This document shows positions 1-8,356 of a DNA stretch of 64,000 nucleotides, piece by piece. Numbering within the stretch: position 1 is the first letter of the stretch; each line of letters starts with the position of its first letter. A program made the position numbers and the translations under genes. The DNA is from Burkholderiaceae bacterium. GTDB taxonomy: Bacteria; Pseudomonadota; Gammaproteobacteria; Burkholderiales; Burkholderiaceae_C. The stretch covers positions 62,001 to 126,000 of the forward strand of contig JADMJJ010000004.1 of the NCBI GenBank assembly GCA_018780645.1. Direction: 5' to 3'. The notes beneath the pieces are model-generated. The model was not told the origin of the DNA. It saw only the letters and a program-made list of their open reading frames with translations, and did no database searches.

Positions 1-696
1 GACGTGCGCGTGCGCAAGGCGCTCTACCAGGCGGTGGACATCGAGACCATGCGCACCAAGCTGATGAATGGCCAGAGTGCACCGACCGGCGGCCTGACGC
101 CGTCACCGCTGGGCGCCTTCAACGACCCCGAGATCGAGAAGCGCCTGGCCTTCGACATGGCCGCCGCGCGCAAGCTGATGGCCGAGGCAGGCTATGCCGA
201 CGGCTTCGAGGTGACCCTGGACTGCCCCAACAACCGCTATATCAACGATGAGGAGATCTGCCTGGCGCTGGCCTCGATGTGGGCGCAGCTGAAGGTCAAG
301 GTCAAGGTCGCCGCGCAGCAGCGCGTGACCTACTTCCCCAAGATCGAGAAGCTTGACACCAGCATGTATATGCTGGGCTGGGGCGGCGCCATCACCGATG
401 CCGAGACCACCTTCACCCCGGTGCTGCGCAATCGCGGCGAGAAGGGCGTGGGCTCCTACAACTACGGCAATTCCAAGAACGACAAGTTCGATGCACTGGC
501 GGCACAGTCCAGCGTCGAGCCCGATCCGAAGAAGCGCGAGGAGCTGATACGCGCCGCGCTGCGCGAGTACAAGGACCAGGTCCATGTGATCCCGCTGCAC
601 CGCCAGGTGATCCCCTGGGCAGCGCGCACCAATGTCAATGTGGTGCACCGCCCGGACAACTGGTTCGAGGTCTCCTGGGTGACCATAGGCAAGTAA
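1..696 (+). CDS. ABC transporter substrate-binding protein, family 5 (C-terminal part)
   Basis: The gene starts before the window: the first codon, GAC, is already in frame, so only about 231 C-terminal residues are visible. They resemble the second lobe of a family 5 (DppA/OppA/NikA-type) periplasmic solute-binding protein. Visible blocks are VRKALYQAVD, the RKLMAEAGYADGF stretch, the SYNYGNSKNDKFDAL block and a terminal HVIPLHRQVIPWA strand. Such proteins pass peptides, nickel or related ligands to an ABC permease. No permease follows; a hairpin terminator and an opposing gene come next, so any transporter partners lie upstream of the window. The ligand cannot be judged from this part. Confidence 0.85.
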   Translation, partial: DVRVRKALYQAVDIETMRTKLMNGQSAPTGGLTPSPLGAFNDPEIEKRLAFDMAAARKLMAEAGYADGFEVTLDCPNNRYINDEEICLALASMWAQLKVKVKVAAQQRVTYFPKIEKLDTSMYMLGWGGAITDAETTFTPVLRNRGEKGVGSYNYGNSKNDKFDALAAQSSVEPDPKKREELIRAALREYKDQVHVIPLHRQVIPWAARTNVNVVHRPDNWFEVSWVTIGK

Positions 697-727
697 GCCG
701 AAGAACTTGGGAAATTTGAGAAAAGAG

Positions 728-749
728 GGCGGCCTGCGGGCCGCCTTTT
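728..749. terminator. Rho-independent terminator between convergent genes
   Basis: A 7-bp GGCGGCC/GGCCGCC stem with a TGCG loop is followed by TTTT on the plus strand. The minus strand also has a T-rich flank (TCTTTT). It lies between the solute-binding protein gene ending at 696 and the histidine kinase ending at 760, so it probably serves both. Confidence 0.75.
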
Positions 750-759
750 GCATTTCCGG

Positions 760-2811
760 CTATGCCTGTTCGAGCTCGGCCGGCGCCGCCTGCACCGGCA
801 CCACCTGGGGCAGCTTCAGGTAGAAGCTGCAGCCCTCGCCGGGCTGGCTCTTTACCGTGATGCTGCCGCCCAGCACATCGGTCACCAGGTTGTAGACGAT
901 GTTCAGGCCCAGGCCGCTGCCGCCCTGGCCCAGCTTGGTGGTGAAGAAGGGATCGAAGATGCGTTCCAGGTGCTCGGCCGGAATGCCGCGGCCGTTGTCA
1001 CGCACCTCCAGCTCCACCACATTGGGCGTGGTCACGCGGGCAGAGATGGTGACCGTGCCCTTGAACTTGGCGTCGAAGGCGTGGATGAAGGCGTTGTTGA
1101 TCAGGTTGCTCAAGACCTGACCCAAGGGGCCGGGGTAGCTGTCCATGATGATCTTGGGCGGGATCTGGCACAGCACCTGATGGCCGTAGCGGCGAATCGT
1201 GGGTCCCATCGTCAGCACGATCTCTGCCACCATCTCGTCGAGCGCGAACATGCGGCGGTTGACGCTGGTCTGGTCCACCGCCACCTGCTTGAAGCTGGCC
1301 ACCAGTTCGGAGGCGCGGCTGAGGTTCTTCATCAGGATGTCGGTGCCGGTGCGGGTGTTGCTGATGAAGTTGTCGAGCACGGAACGGCGCAGGCCCTTCT
1401 CCACGCCCTCGGCCAGTTCCTTGCCATGGTGCTGCAGGGTCGAGGCAATCATCACCGCATTGCCGATCGGCGTGTTCAGCTCGTGGGCAATGCCGGCGAC
1501 AAGTGAGCCGAGCGCGGCCATCTTCTCGGTGCGTATCAGCTCGCTCTGGGCGAGCTGCAGGTTCTCCAGCGCCGTCGTCAGGTCCTTGTTGGCCGTCTCC
1601 AGCGCCTGGGTGCGCTCCAGCACGCGCTGCTCCAGCCGGGTGTTGAGCTTGAGCACTTCCTGCTCGTTGTGGCGCTTTTGCGTGATGTCTTCCAGCACCA
1701 GGATGATCAGTGTTTCCCGGCCCAGATCGACCAGCTGGCCCGAAATGTCGCAGAGGATGGCGCGCTGGTGGTGGCCGCAGTGCAGCCAGGCCTCGTAGCC
1801 GCGCACCTCGCCGTTGTGCTCGATGATGTCCAGCACCGCCTGCTGGTCGGCCGAGTCCTGCCACAGCGCCAGTCCCTGGCCCTTGTGCTCCGGGCTCAGC
1901 ACCTGCGCGCGCGTGGCGGAGAACTGCCGCTCCCAGGCCTCGTTGACGTCCACCACCGCATAGCCCTGCTCCTTGCGCAGCACCGTCATGGCCACCGGCG
2001 ACGCCTGGAAGATGGCGGTGAACTTGGCCTCGGTGGAGCGCAGCGCCTGTTCGGCGCGCAGCCTGTCGTTGAGTTCCTGTTGCAGCTCGGCATTCTTCAC
2101 ATCGCGGTCGGCGATCAGCCGGGCCAGCTCCTGGCGCATCAGCTCCAGGCTCTGCGCCAGCTTGCCGATCTCGTCTTCGCGTTCCCAGGCCACCGGCTCC
2201 CGCAGCTCGCCGTTGGCCAGGCGCTCGGTGGCGCGCCGCAGCGCGTGCACCGGCCGCATGATGCGGCGCTCGAACAGCAGCAGTATCAGCAGGAAGGAGA
2301 TGCCCACCTGGCCCAGCAAGGCCGCGCCGAGCTTGAGCAGATCGGTGCGCAGTTCCTGGTCGACGCGCTCGGTGCTCAGCTCCACCGTCACCAGCCCGAT
2401 GGCGCGGTTCTCCAGGATGATGGGGCGCTCGTCCTTCAGCACGGTGCCGCTGCGGCGGTCAAGCACCTCGCTGTGCACGAAGCGGTTGCGGGACTCGTCC
2501 TCCACTGTCACGCGCACCACCTCGGGGTTGCGCATCACCGCCTGCACGAAGCGGCTGGCAACCTCCTTGTCGACGTTCCACAGCGGCACCACCAGCGCGC
2601 GCGACAGCATGTCGGTGTATTGCGACATTGGCACGCGCACGCGCAGATTGACCTCGCGCTCGTAGCGGTCCACCAGCAGAAAACGGCCCAGCAGCAGCAC
2701 GGGCAGCAGAATGCCCAAGGCCACCCCGAGTATCAGGATTTGTCTGAGAGAAAGTTTGCCCAATGGACGCCCTGAGAGATGAGGCCTGCGGCAGGGCCCG
2801 AAGCCTGACAT
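760..2811 (-). CDS. membrane sensor histidine kinase (HAMP, PAS, HATPase)
   Basis: 683 residues. Domains in order: an N-terminal membrane helix (about residues 24-46), a periplasmic sensor segment to about 165, a second helix (about 168-190), a HAMP linker, a coiled region, a PAS domain (about 255-375), another coiled coil and the kinase core. The H-box reads GIAHELNTPIGN, the N-box lies in LSNLINNAFIHAF, and the G-boxes are DNGRGIP and GSGLGLNIV, so autophosphorylation and ATP binding look intact. The H-box is of the HPK4 kind. No receiver domain and no response regulator gene lie nearby, so it is an orphan here. A periplasmic binding protein gene lies just upstream on the same strand (33-bp gap) and may supply the ligand signal. 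The start lacks a clear ribosome site. Confidence 0.88.
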   Translation of the reverse strand: MSGFGPCRRPHLSGRPLGKLSLRQILILGVALGILLPVLLLGRFLLVDRYEREVNLRVRVPMSQYTDMLSRALVVPLWNVDKEVASRFVQAVMRNPEVVRVTVEDESRNRFVHSEVLDRRSGTVLKDERPIILENRAIGLVTVELSTERVDQELRTDLLKLGAALLGQVGISFLLILLLFERRIMRPVHALRRATERLANGELREPVAWEREDEIGKLAQSLELMRQELARLIADRDVKNAELQQELNDRLRAEQALRSTEAKFTAIFQASPVAMTVLRKEQGYAVVDVNEAWERQFSATRAQVLSPEHKGQGLALWQDSADQQAVLDIIEHNGEVRGYEAWLHCGHHQRAILCDISGQLVDLGRETLIILVLEDITQKRHNEQEVLKLNTRLEQRVLERTQALETANKDLTTALENLQLAQSELIRTEKMAALGSLVAGIAHELNTPIGNAVMIASTLQHHGKELAEGVEKGLRRSVLDNFISNTRTGTDILMKNLSRASELVASFKQVAVDQTSVNRRMFALDEMVAEIVLTMGPTIRRYGHQVLCQIPPKIIMDSYPGPLGQVLSNLINNAFIHAFDAKFKGTVTISARVTTPNVVELEVRDNGRGIPAEHLERIFDPFFTTKLGQGGSGLGLNIVYNLVTDVLGGSITVKSQPGEGCSFYLKLPQVVPVQAAPAELEQA

Positions 2812-2844
2812 GGGCGCTGGCAGCGCCTCAACCGCCTGTTGTTC

Positions 2845-3657
2845 TTATTTGGACTGCTTGCGCCAGAGCTGAATATTCGTCTCTATCAGCTTGGCCATCA
2901 CATTCTGCTTGGAGAATTTGTACATCGCCTTGGCCAGCCGGCCACGCATCTCGCCAGTATTGCATGGCGACTTGTGTGCGATCGTCAAGTAGAGATTTTC
3001 ATTGGTCACGGCCGGGCTGATTGTCTTCAGCCCAGTAATGCCCAGCTTGGCCGCGTAGGCCATGCCCGGGTCTTCCTCATAGATCAGGTAGTTGGAGCGC
3101 GACTTCTCCAGCATGCGCAGCGCCTGCTCCAGGCTGGGCACCGTGGAGATCTTCAGCGACTCCTTGGCATAGCGGTCGAACTCCTCGCCAAAGCTGTTGT
3201 TGATCACCGTCACGCCCTGCAGGCCGACCAGATCGCTCCACTTGCGGTATTTCAGACTGGCGTCGGCGCGGGTCCAGATCACCGTGCGCGTCTCCTTGAA
3301 GGCCGGATACATATAGTCCATGTAGTCCTGGCGGGGCAGGGTGTAGAAGGCGCCGGCGATCAGGTCGATGCGGCCCAGCTTGGCCTCCTCCTGCACACGG
3401 GCCCAGGAGCCCCCGTACCGCACCTCGATCGGAATGCCCAGCTCCTTGGACAGCAGTTGCATCAGATCGGCATTGGCGCCGATCAACTTGGTCTCGTCCT
3501 CGGGGTCGCGCCATAGAAATGGCGGGTACTCCGGGTTGCCGGTGGCCTGCAGCCGGGTGCAGCCCTCGTTGGCGCTGGCGCTGGCACAGAGGGCCAGGGC
3601 GGCGCAGAGGCTCAGGAAGCGTAGGCCTGCAAGGCCTGAGGATTTGCTGTTGTGCAT
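2845..3657 (-). CDS. periplasmic solute-binding protein, family 3-like
   Basis: 270 residues with a signal peptide (hydrophobic stretch FLSLCAALALCASASA, cleavage near residue 29). The mature part has the layout of amino-acid-type family 3 binding proteins: a first strand ending NPEYPPFLW, the GANADLMQLLSKELGI helix, the GRIDLIAGAFYTLPRQDYMDY region and a second lobe with DLVGLQGVTVINNSFGEEF. No permease or ATPase is adjacent. It precedes the histidine kinase by 33 bp in the same direction, so it may be a sensor subunit rather than a transport component. The ligand is unknown. It diverges from the chromate operon across about 225 bp. Confidence 0.78.
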   Translation of the reverse strand: MHNSKSSGLAGLRFLSLCAALALCASASANEGCTRLQATGNPEYPPFLWRDPEDETKLIGANADLMQLLSKELGIPIEVRYGGSWARVQEEAKLGRIDLIAGAFYTLPRQDYMDYMYPAFKETRTVIWTRADASLKYRKWSDLVGLQGVTVINNSFGEEFDRYAKESLKISTVPSLEQALRMLEKSRSNYLIYEEDPGMAYAAKLGITGLKTISPAVTNENLYLTIAHKSPCNTGEMRGRLAKAMYKFSKQNVMAKLIETNIQLWRKQSK

Positions 3658-3845
3658 GGTGTCCAGCCTGATTGCCCAGGGGGTGTGTGCCGCCGGTCTC
3701 CCGCCGGTTCACGATGGTAGATGCTAAATATGAAAGCCCGGGGCCAGTGTGCAGCGCTGCGTCTGCCCTGACAAGCCCGGCAAGTGTGGATGAATGGGCG
3801 GAACGTCCTGCTGTTTTCGCTTCGATGCGGGAATCTGAACAATTT

Positions 3846-3876
3846 TTGTAGGTTCATCTACAAGCGGTAGTAAGAT
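3846..3876 (+). promoter_or_regulatory. candidate chr operon promoter and ChrB operator
   Basis: TTGTAG-N6-CTACAA at 3846-3863 is a perfect inverted repeat. TAAGAT at 3871-3876 looks like a -10 box; the first repeat arm could serve as a weak -35 with 19-bp spacing. Transcription would then begin at or next to the ATG at 3883, and no ribosome-binding sequence precedes that ATG, so the message may be leaderless. ChrB proteins are known chromate-responsive regulators, so the palindrome is a reasonable operator. This is inference from position and symmetry only. Confidence 0.45.
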
Positions 3877-3882
3877 ATACAA

Positions 3883-4803
3883 ATGGACTGCCTGCTGCTT
3901 GTCATCTCCCTGCCCACCGAGAACGCCACCGCGCGCATGCGCTGCTGGCGGGCGCTGAAGGCCTGTGGCGCGGCCGTCTTGCGAGACGGTGTCTATCTGA
4001 TGCCTGACCAGCCGGCCCATGCCACCACCCTGGCCGCCATCGCCGACGATCTGCGCATGAGTGGCGGCACGGCCTACCAGCTGACGGCACAGTCCCCAGA
4101 AGACGATTTCGGCCCTCTGTTCGATCGCAGCGCCGAGTTCGGCAAGCTGCTGGCCGAGCTGGCCGCCGGCCGCGCCGCGCTGGAGACCGGCGCCCCGGCC
4201 GAGGTCCACAAGCTGGCCCGCAAGCTGCGCCGCAGCTTCGAGCAACTGGTGCAGATCGACTTCTTTCCCGGCGAGGCCCAGCGCCAGGCCGCCGCGGCGC
4301 TGCGGGAACTGGAGCAGCTGCTGTCGCCCGACGAACCGCAGGCGGTGATGCAGACCATAGCCCGGCTCGATGCCCGCGAGTACCAGGGCCGTACCTGGGC
4401 CACCCGGCGCCGGCCCTGGGTGGACCGGCTGGCCAGCGCCTGGCTGATACGCCGCCACATCGACCCCAAGGCCCGCTTTCTCTGGCTGGAGGCCCCGGCC
4501 GATTGCCCGCCGGATGCGCTGGGTTTTGACTTCGATGGCGCCAGCTTCACCCATGTCGGCGCCCGCGTGACCTTCGAGACCCTGCTGGTCAGCTTCGGCC
4601 TGGAGACGCCGGCCCTGCTGCGCCTGGGCCTCTTGGTGCACAGCCTGGACGCCGGTGGCGTGCAGCCGCCCGAGGCCCCGGGCATCGAGCGCGTGCTCGC
4701 CGGCATGCGCGAGGCGGTGACCGATGACGACCACTTGCTGCTGCTGGCCGGCGGCGTGTTCGATGGCCTGCAGGCCGCGTTTCTTCAGGAGCCCAAGGCA
4801 TGA
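3883..4803 (+). CDS. chrB: ChrB, chromate-responsive regulator/resistance protein
   Basis: 306 residues. The N-terminal domain (about 1-150) has the ChrB signature LPTENATARMRCWRALK followed by LRDGVYLMP. The C-terminal ChrB domain (about 165-300) contains WATRRRPWVDRLASAWLIRR, FLWLEAP and a DFDGASFTHVGARVTFE segment. Full-length ChrB proteins bind DNA and repress the chr operon until chromate is present. It is first in the operon and its stop overlaps the chrA start (ATGA). The chosen ATG keeps the conserved N terminus and has no ribosome site before it. Confidence 0.9.
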   Translation: MDCLLLVISLPTENATARMRCWRALKACGAAVLRDGVYLMPDQPAHATTLAAIADDLRMSGGTAYQLTAQSPEDDFGPLFDRSAEFGKLLAELAAGRAALETGAPAEVHKLARKLRRSFEQLVQIDFFPGEAQRQAAAALRELEQLLSPDEPQAVMQTIARLDAREYQGRTWATRRRPWVDRLASAWLIRRHIDPKARFLWLEAPADCPPDALGFDFDGASFTHVGARVTFETLLVSFGLETPALLRLGLLVHSLDAGGVQPPEAPGIERVLAGMREAVTDDDHLLLLAGGVFDGLQAAFLQEPKA

Positions 4804-6155
4804 GCGGTATTGCAGCGACACCTGCGACCAGACCCGAGCCGGTCTCGTTCTGGCAGGCCTTCGCCTTCTGGCTGAAGCTCGGCTTCGTCAGCTTCGGCGG
4901 CCCGGCCGGACAGATCGCCATCATGCACACCGAGCTGGTCGAGCGCCGTCGCTGGATCAGCGAGAAGCGCTTCCTGCATGCCCTCAACTACTGCATGGTG
5001 CTGCCCGGTCCCGAGGCCCAGCAACTGGCCACCTATATCGGCTGGCTGATGCACCGCACGCGCGGCGGCCTGGTGGCCGGCGGACTGTTCGTGCTGCCGT
5101 CGCTGTTCATCCTGATCGCGCTGTCCTGGATCTATATTGCCTACGGGCAGTTGCCGGTGGTGGCCGGACTGTTCTATGGCATCAAGCCGGCGGTGACGGC
5201 CCTGGTGCTGCATGCGGCGCACCGCATCGGCACGCGGGCGTTGAAGAACGGCTGGCTGTGGGCTATCGCCGCAGGCGCCTTTGTTGCCATCTTCGCGCTC
5301 GATCTGCCGTTCCCGCTGATCGTGCTGGCGGCGGCGCTGATCGGCCACTTCGGCGGGCGTTTTGCGCCCCAGGTCTTTGTTGTCGGCGGTGGTCATGGCA
5401 CGGCGAAAAAGAGCTATGGCCCGGCGCTGATCGATGACGACACGCCGACGCCCGGGCACGCCCTGTTCACTCGAGCCCGCCTGGCCCGGGTGCTGCTGAT
5501 CGGAGGGGGCCTGTGGCTGGCGGCGATGGGCCTGCTGCTGGCCCAGTGGGGCTGGCAGGGCACGTTGACGCAGATGGGCTGGTTCTTCACCAAGGCCGCG
5601 CTGCTCACCTTTGGCGGCGCCTATGCGGTGCTGCCCTATGTCTACCAGGGCGCGGTGGAGCAGCACCAGTGGCTCAGCGCGACGCAGATGATTGACGGCC
5701 TGGCGCTGGGCGAGACCACGCCCGGCCCGCTGATCATGGTGGTGGCCTTCGTCGGCTTCGTCGGCGGCTGGGTCAAACAGGTACTCGGGCCAGACGCGCT
5801 GTTCCTGGCCGGCGCAACGGCAGCCACGGTGGTGACCTTCTTCACCTTCCTGCCGTCCTTCATCTTCATCCTGGCCGGCGGGCCGCTGATCGAGACCACC
5901 CACGGCAATCTGAAATTCACCGCGCCGTTGACGGCCATCACCGCGGCCGTGGTCGGCGTGATCCTGAACCTGGCCCTGTTCTTCGCCTATCACGTGCTGT
6001 GGCCGCAGGGCTTTGCCGGCCGCTTCGACTGGCCATCGGCGCTGATCGCGCTGGGCGCCCTGCTGGCGCTGTTCCGCTTCAAGCTGGGCGTGCTGACTCT
6101 GCTGGCCGGCTGCGCGGCGGTCGGCCTGGCCTTCACCCTGTTGTCACCTGTCTGA
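4800..6155 (+). CDS. chrA: ChrA chromate efflux transporter
   Basis: 451 residues, the usual length of the two-domain (long-chain) CHR family. Two homologous halves are visible. The first begins FWLKLGFVSFGGPAGQIAIM and includes LPGPEAQQLATYIGWL; the second begins FFTKAALLTFGGAYAVLPYV and includes GLALGETTPGPLIMVVAFVG. ChrA exports chromate from the cytoplasm across the inner membrane. The two halves are separated by a cytoplasmic segment at about residues 200-225. The start overlaps the chrB stop by 4 bp, implying translational coupling, and the next gene follows 9 bp after the stop. Confidence 0.95.
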   Translation: MSGIAATPATRPEPVSFWQAFAFWLKLGFVSFGGPAGQIAIMHTELVERRRWISEKRFLHALNYCMVLPGPEAQQLATYIGWLMHRTRGGLVAGGLFVLPSLFILIALSWIYIAYGQLPVVAGLFYGIKPAVTALVLHAAHRIGTRALKNGWLWAIAAGAFVAIFALDLPFPLIVLAAALIGHFGGRFAPQVFVVGGGHGTAKKSYGPALIDDDTPTPGHALFTRARLARVLLIGGGLWLAAMGLLLAQWGWQGTLTQMGWFFTKAALLTFGGAYAVLPYVYQGAVEQHQWLSATQMIDGLALGETTPGPLIMVVAFVGFVGGWVKQVLGPDALFLAGATAATVVTFFTFLPSFIFILAGGPLIETTHGNLKFTAPLTAITAAVVGVILNLALFFAYHVLWPQGFAGRFDWPSALIALGALLALFRFKLGVLTLLAGCAAVGLAFTLLSPV

Positions 6156-6164
6156 GGAATCGCC

Positions 6165-6845
6165 ATGAACGCAATCGAGATCCAAGCCCTGAGCGAGGCC
6201 AGCCTCGCCCCCGCTGCGCAAGACATGGCCCCGGCCATGGCGCTGGCACTGAGCAGCGCCTTTGGCAGCGTGGCGCGCTGGCGCGAGCAGTATGCGGCCA
6301 TGAGCGCGGCGCTGGCCGCGCAGCCGGGTTGGGCCCTGCTCAGCTTCGTGCCCGCCGAGGGGCGGCTGGTCAATCAGCTGGTGGCCGGGCAGGGCGAAGC
6401 GCCCGCCGGCAGCCTGCCGGTGATGGCGCTGCAAGGCGCCGGGCCGGCCGAGCTGGATCGCATCGACTGGCCCCAGGTCTACGAACGCTACCAGCATGCC
6501 GTCCATGCCAGCAGCGACGCATTTGCTGCCGACCGCAGCGCCGTCGGCAGCGCGCTGCTGCTGGACGTGCGCCGTGCCGGCGTGTTCGAGCAGGCGCCGA
6601 CGATGCTGCCCGGTGCCCGCTGGCAAGGCCCGGCCCTGGTGGCCCAATGGGCGGCCGAGCTGCCGGCCGGCCGCGAGGTGCTGGTGTACTGCATCTATGG
6701 TCATGAGGTCGGCCGCTCGACGGCAATGCGGCTGCGCGCGCTGGGCGTCGATGCCCGCTTTCTGCCCGGCGGCATCGATGGCTGGCAGAAAGACGGCCTG
6801 CCGGTGCAGCCCAAGCAGGAAACAGCGACAGGAGCGTCATCATGA
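6165..6845 (+). CDS. SOD-like/rhodanese fusion protein of the chromate operon
   Basis: 226 residues. Residues 1-120 look like a shortened, degenerate Fe/Mn superoxide dismutase C-terminal domain: a WREQYAAMSAALAAQPGWALLSF stretch split around residue 55, and VYERYQHAVHASSDAF where SODs have their DxWEH metal site. The aspartate-tryptophan-glutamate-histidine ligand pattern is not preserved, so dismutase activity is doubtful. Residues 125-215 form a rhodanese domain with LLLDVRR and the active-site loop CIYGHEVGRS (Cys176). Fe-SOD genes (chrC) are known members of chromate operons; this gene may derive from one. It is preceded by a GAGGAATCGCC ribosome site and overlaps the next gene by 4 bp. 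Confidence 0.75.
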   Translation: MNAIEIQALSEASLAPAAQDMAPAMALALSSAFGSVARWREQYAAMSAALAAQPGWALLSFVPAEGRLVNQLVAGQGEAPAGSLPVMALQGAGPAELDRIDWPQVYERYQHAVHASSDAFAADRSAVGSALLLDVRRAGVFEQAPTMLPGARWQGPALVAQWAAELPAGREVLVYCIYGHEVGRSTAMRLRALGVDARFLPGGIDGWQKDGLPVQPKQETATGASS

Positions 6846-7294
6846 AGTGGATCACCCGCGAGCGGCCCAAGATAGACCGCATCGCCTGCCCCTGGCTGAT
6901 CGCCCGCTTCATCGACCGCGAGCCGGAGTTCCTTTACGTGCCCGCTGCTGAGGTCGTGGCACAGGCGCAGCGGCTGGGTGCCGTGCCCTACGACATTCCC
7001 GGCGTCGAGATGAGCCATGTCGGCGAGCTGTGCAGCTTCGATGCCTTTCTGGCGAAGTACGCGCTGGACGAGCCCGCGCTGCGGCAGCTGGCGCTGATCG
7101 TGCGCGGCGCCGACACCTCGCGCCTGGACCTGACGCCGCAGTCGGCCGGCCTGTATGCGATCTCGCTGGGCCTGTCGCAACAGTTCAGCGACGACCACGA
7201 GATGCTGGCCCATGGCCTGGTCATGTATGACGCGCTCTATGCCTGGTGCCTGTCCTGTCAGGGCGAGACGCACAATTGGCCGCCCAAGATCTAG
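6842..7294 (+). CDS. stand-alone ChrB C-terminal-domain protein
   Basis: 150 residues corresponding to the ChrB C-terminal domain only: WITRERPKIDRIACPWLIAR, FLYVPAAEV, YDIPGVEMSHVGELCSFD and HEMLAHGLVMYDALYAWC. Paralogous to residues 165-300 of the chrB product in the same operon. It lacks the N-terminal regulatory domain, so it is unlikely to bind DNA. Proteins of this type are annotated as chromate resistance proteins of unknown mechanism. Its ATG overlaps the fusion gene stop, and it ends the operon, sharing a CTAG with the stop codon of the opposing phosphofructokinase gene. Confidence 0.85.
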   Translation: MKWITRERPKIDRIACPWLIARFIDREPEFLYVPAAEVVAQAQRLGAVPYDIPGVEMSHVGELCSFDAFLAKYALDEPALRQLALIVRGADTSRLDLTPQSAGLYAISLGLSQQFSDDHEMLAHGLVMYDALYAWCLSCQGETHNWPPKI

Positions 7295-8349
7295 CCCAGC
7301 GAGATGCCCAGCCCACGCGCGGCCGCCAGCAGCTCATGGTCGGCGGGCACCGGCCGGCTGCAGCCGGCGACGGCTTCCAGCGGCACGCTGACGATGTCGG
7401 CCCCGCTGAGCGCCACCATGCAGTCCCATTCGCGGCGCAGCACTTTCTGCGCGGCCGCATAGCCGAAGCGGGTGGCCAGCACGCGGTCGAAGGGCGTCGG
7501 CGAGCCGCCGCGCTGCACATGGCCCAGGAGGGTGGAGCGCACCTCGCTCTGGAGCAGCGGCTGCAACTGCTGCGCCAGCACCGCGCCGACGCCGCCCAGG
7601 CGCAGCGGGTCGGGGCTGTCGGCGAGGGTGCGGGCCACCGTCAGGTCACCGCCCTGCGCCTTAGCGCCCTCGGCGATGCAGATCAGCGTGTAACCCTGGG
7701 CGGCTTCACGTTGGCGGCAGACCTCGGCCACTGCCTCCAGCCGGTACGGCTGCTCGGGCAGCAGGATGACCTGGGCGCCGCCCGCGAGGCCGCCCTCCAG
7801 CGCGATCCAGCCGGCATAGCGGCCCATGGTCTCGACAATCATCACGCGGCCGTGGCTGCGCGCGGTGGTGTCCAGCCGGTCCAGCGCCTCCGCCACCACG
7901 GCCACCGCGCTGTCGAAGCCGAAGCTGCGCTCGTTGTGGCAGATGTCGTTGTCTATGGTCTTGGGCACGCCGACCACCGGCAGGCCCAGCGCGGCGAAGC
8001 GCTGGGCAATGGTCATCGTGCCGTCGCCGCCTATGGCCACCAGCGCGTCCAGCCCGAGCTCGCGCACATAGGCCATCGCCTGCGCCGACACATCGGCGCC
8101 GCCCGCACCGAAATAGTGAAACGGGTCGCAGCGGTTGTGCGTGCCCAGCATCGTGCCGCCCTGGGCCAGGATGCCGGCCACGGCGGCTTCGTCGAGTGTG
8201 AGCACGTCTCGGTTCAGCAGGCCCAGAAAGCCGCGCCGGATGCCGGTGACTCGGGCCGCGCCCTGGTTCAGCAGGGCCAGGGTCACGGCGCGTATCACCG
8301 CGTTGAGGCCGGGGCAGTCGCCGCCGCCGGTCAGGATGCCGATGTGCAT
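7291..8349 (-). CDS. pfkA: 6-phosphofructokinase (mixed G104/K124 type)
   Basis: 352 residues from the ATG at 8349, which gives the canonical N terminus MHIGILTGGGDCPGLNAVIR; an upstream in-frame start would add an unrelated tail. Motifs: GGDGT (Gly110, equal to position 104 of E. coli PfkA), PKTIDND (Lys130, equal to position 124), MGRYAGWIAL, and GHVQRGGSPTPFDR. Gly at 104 points to ATP, while Lys at 124 is the residue found in pyrophosphate enzymes; this mixture is known in a subgroup of ATP-dependent PFKs. It phosphorylates fructose 6-phosphate in glycolysis. The start lies 7 bp after the stop of a binding-protein gene on the same strand. Confidence 0.88.
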   Translation of the reverse strand: MHIGILTGGGDCPGLNAVIRAVTLALLNQGAARVTGIRRGFLGLLNRDVLTLDEAAVAGILAQGGTMLGTHNRCDPFHYFGAGGADVSAQAMAYVRELGLDALVAIGGDGTMTIAQRFAALGLPVVGVPKTIDNDICHNERSFGFDSAVAVVAEALDRLDTTARSHGRVMIVETMGRYAGWIALEGGLAGGAQVILLPEQPYRLEAVAEVCRQREAAQGYTLICIAEGAKAQGGDLTVARTLADSPDPLRLGGVGAVLAQQLQPLLQSEVRSTLLGHVQRGGSPTPFDRVLATRFGYAAAQKVLRREWDCMVALSGADIVSVPLEAVAGCSRPVPADHELLAAARGLGISLG

Positions 8350-8356
8350 GGGGGCT

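Noticed and set aside
1669-2775. Long plus-strand open frame opposite the histidine kinase
   Set aside because: His/Gln/Leu-rich translation with no family features; it is the antisense shadow of a real GC-rich gene.
3883-7294. Chromate operon as a mobile island
   Set aside because: No transposase, integrase, terminal repeats or composition shift were visible at its borders.
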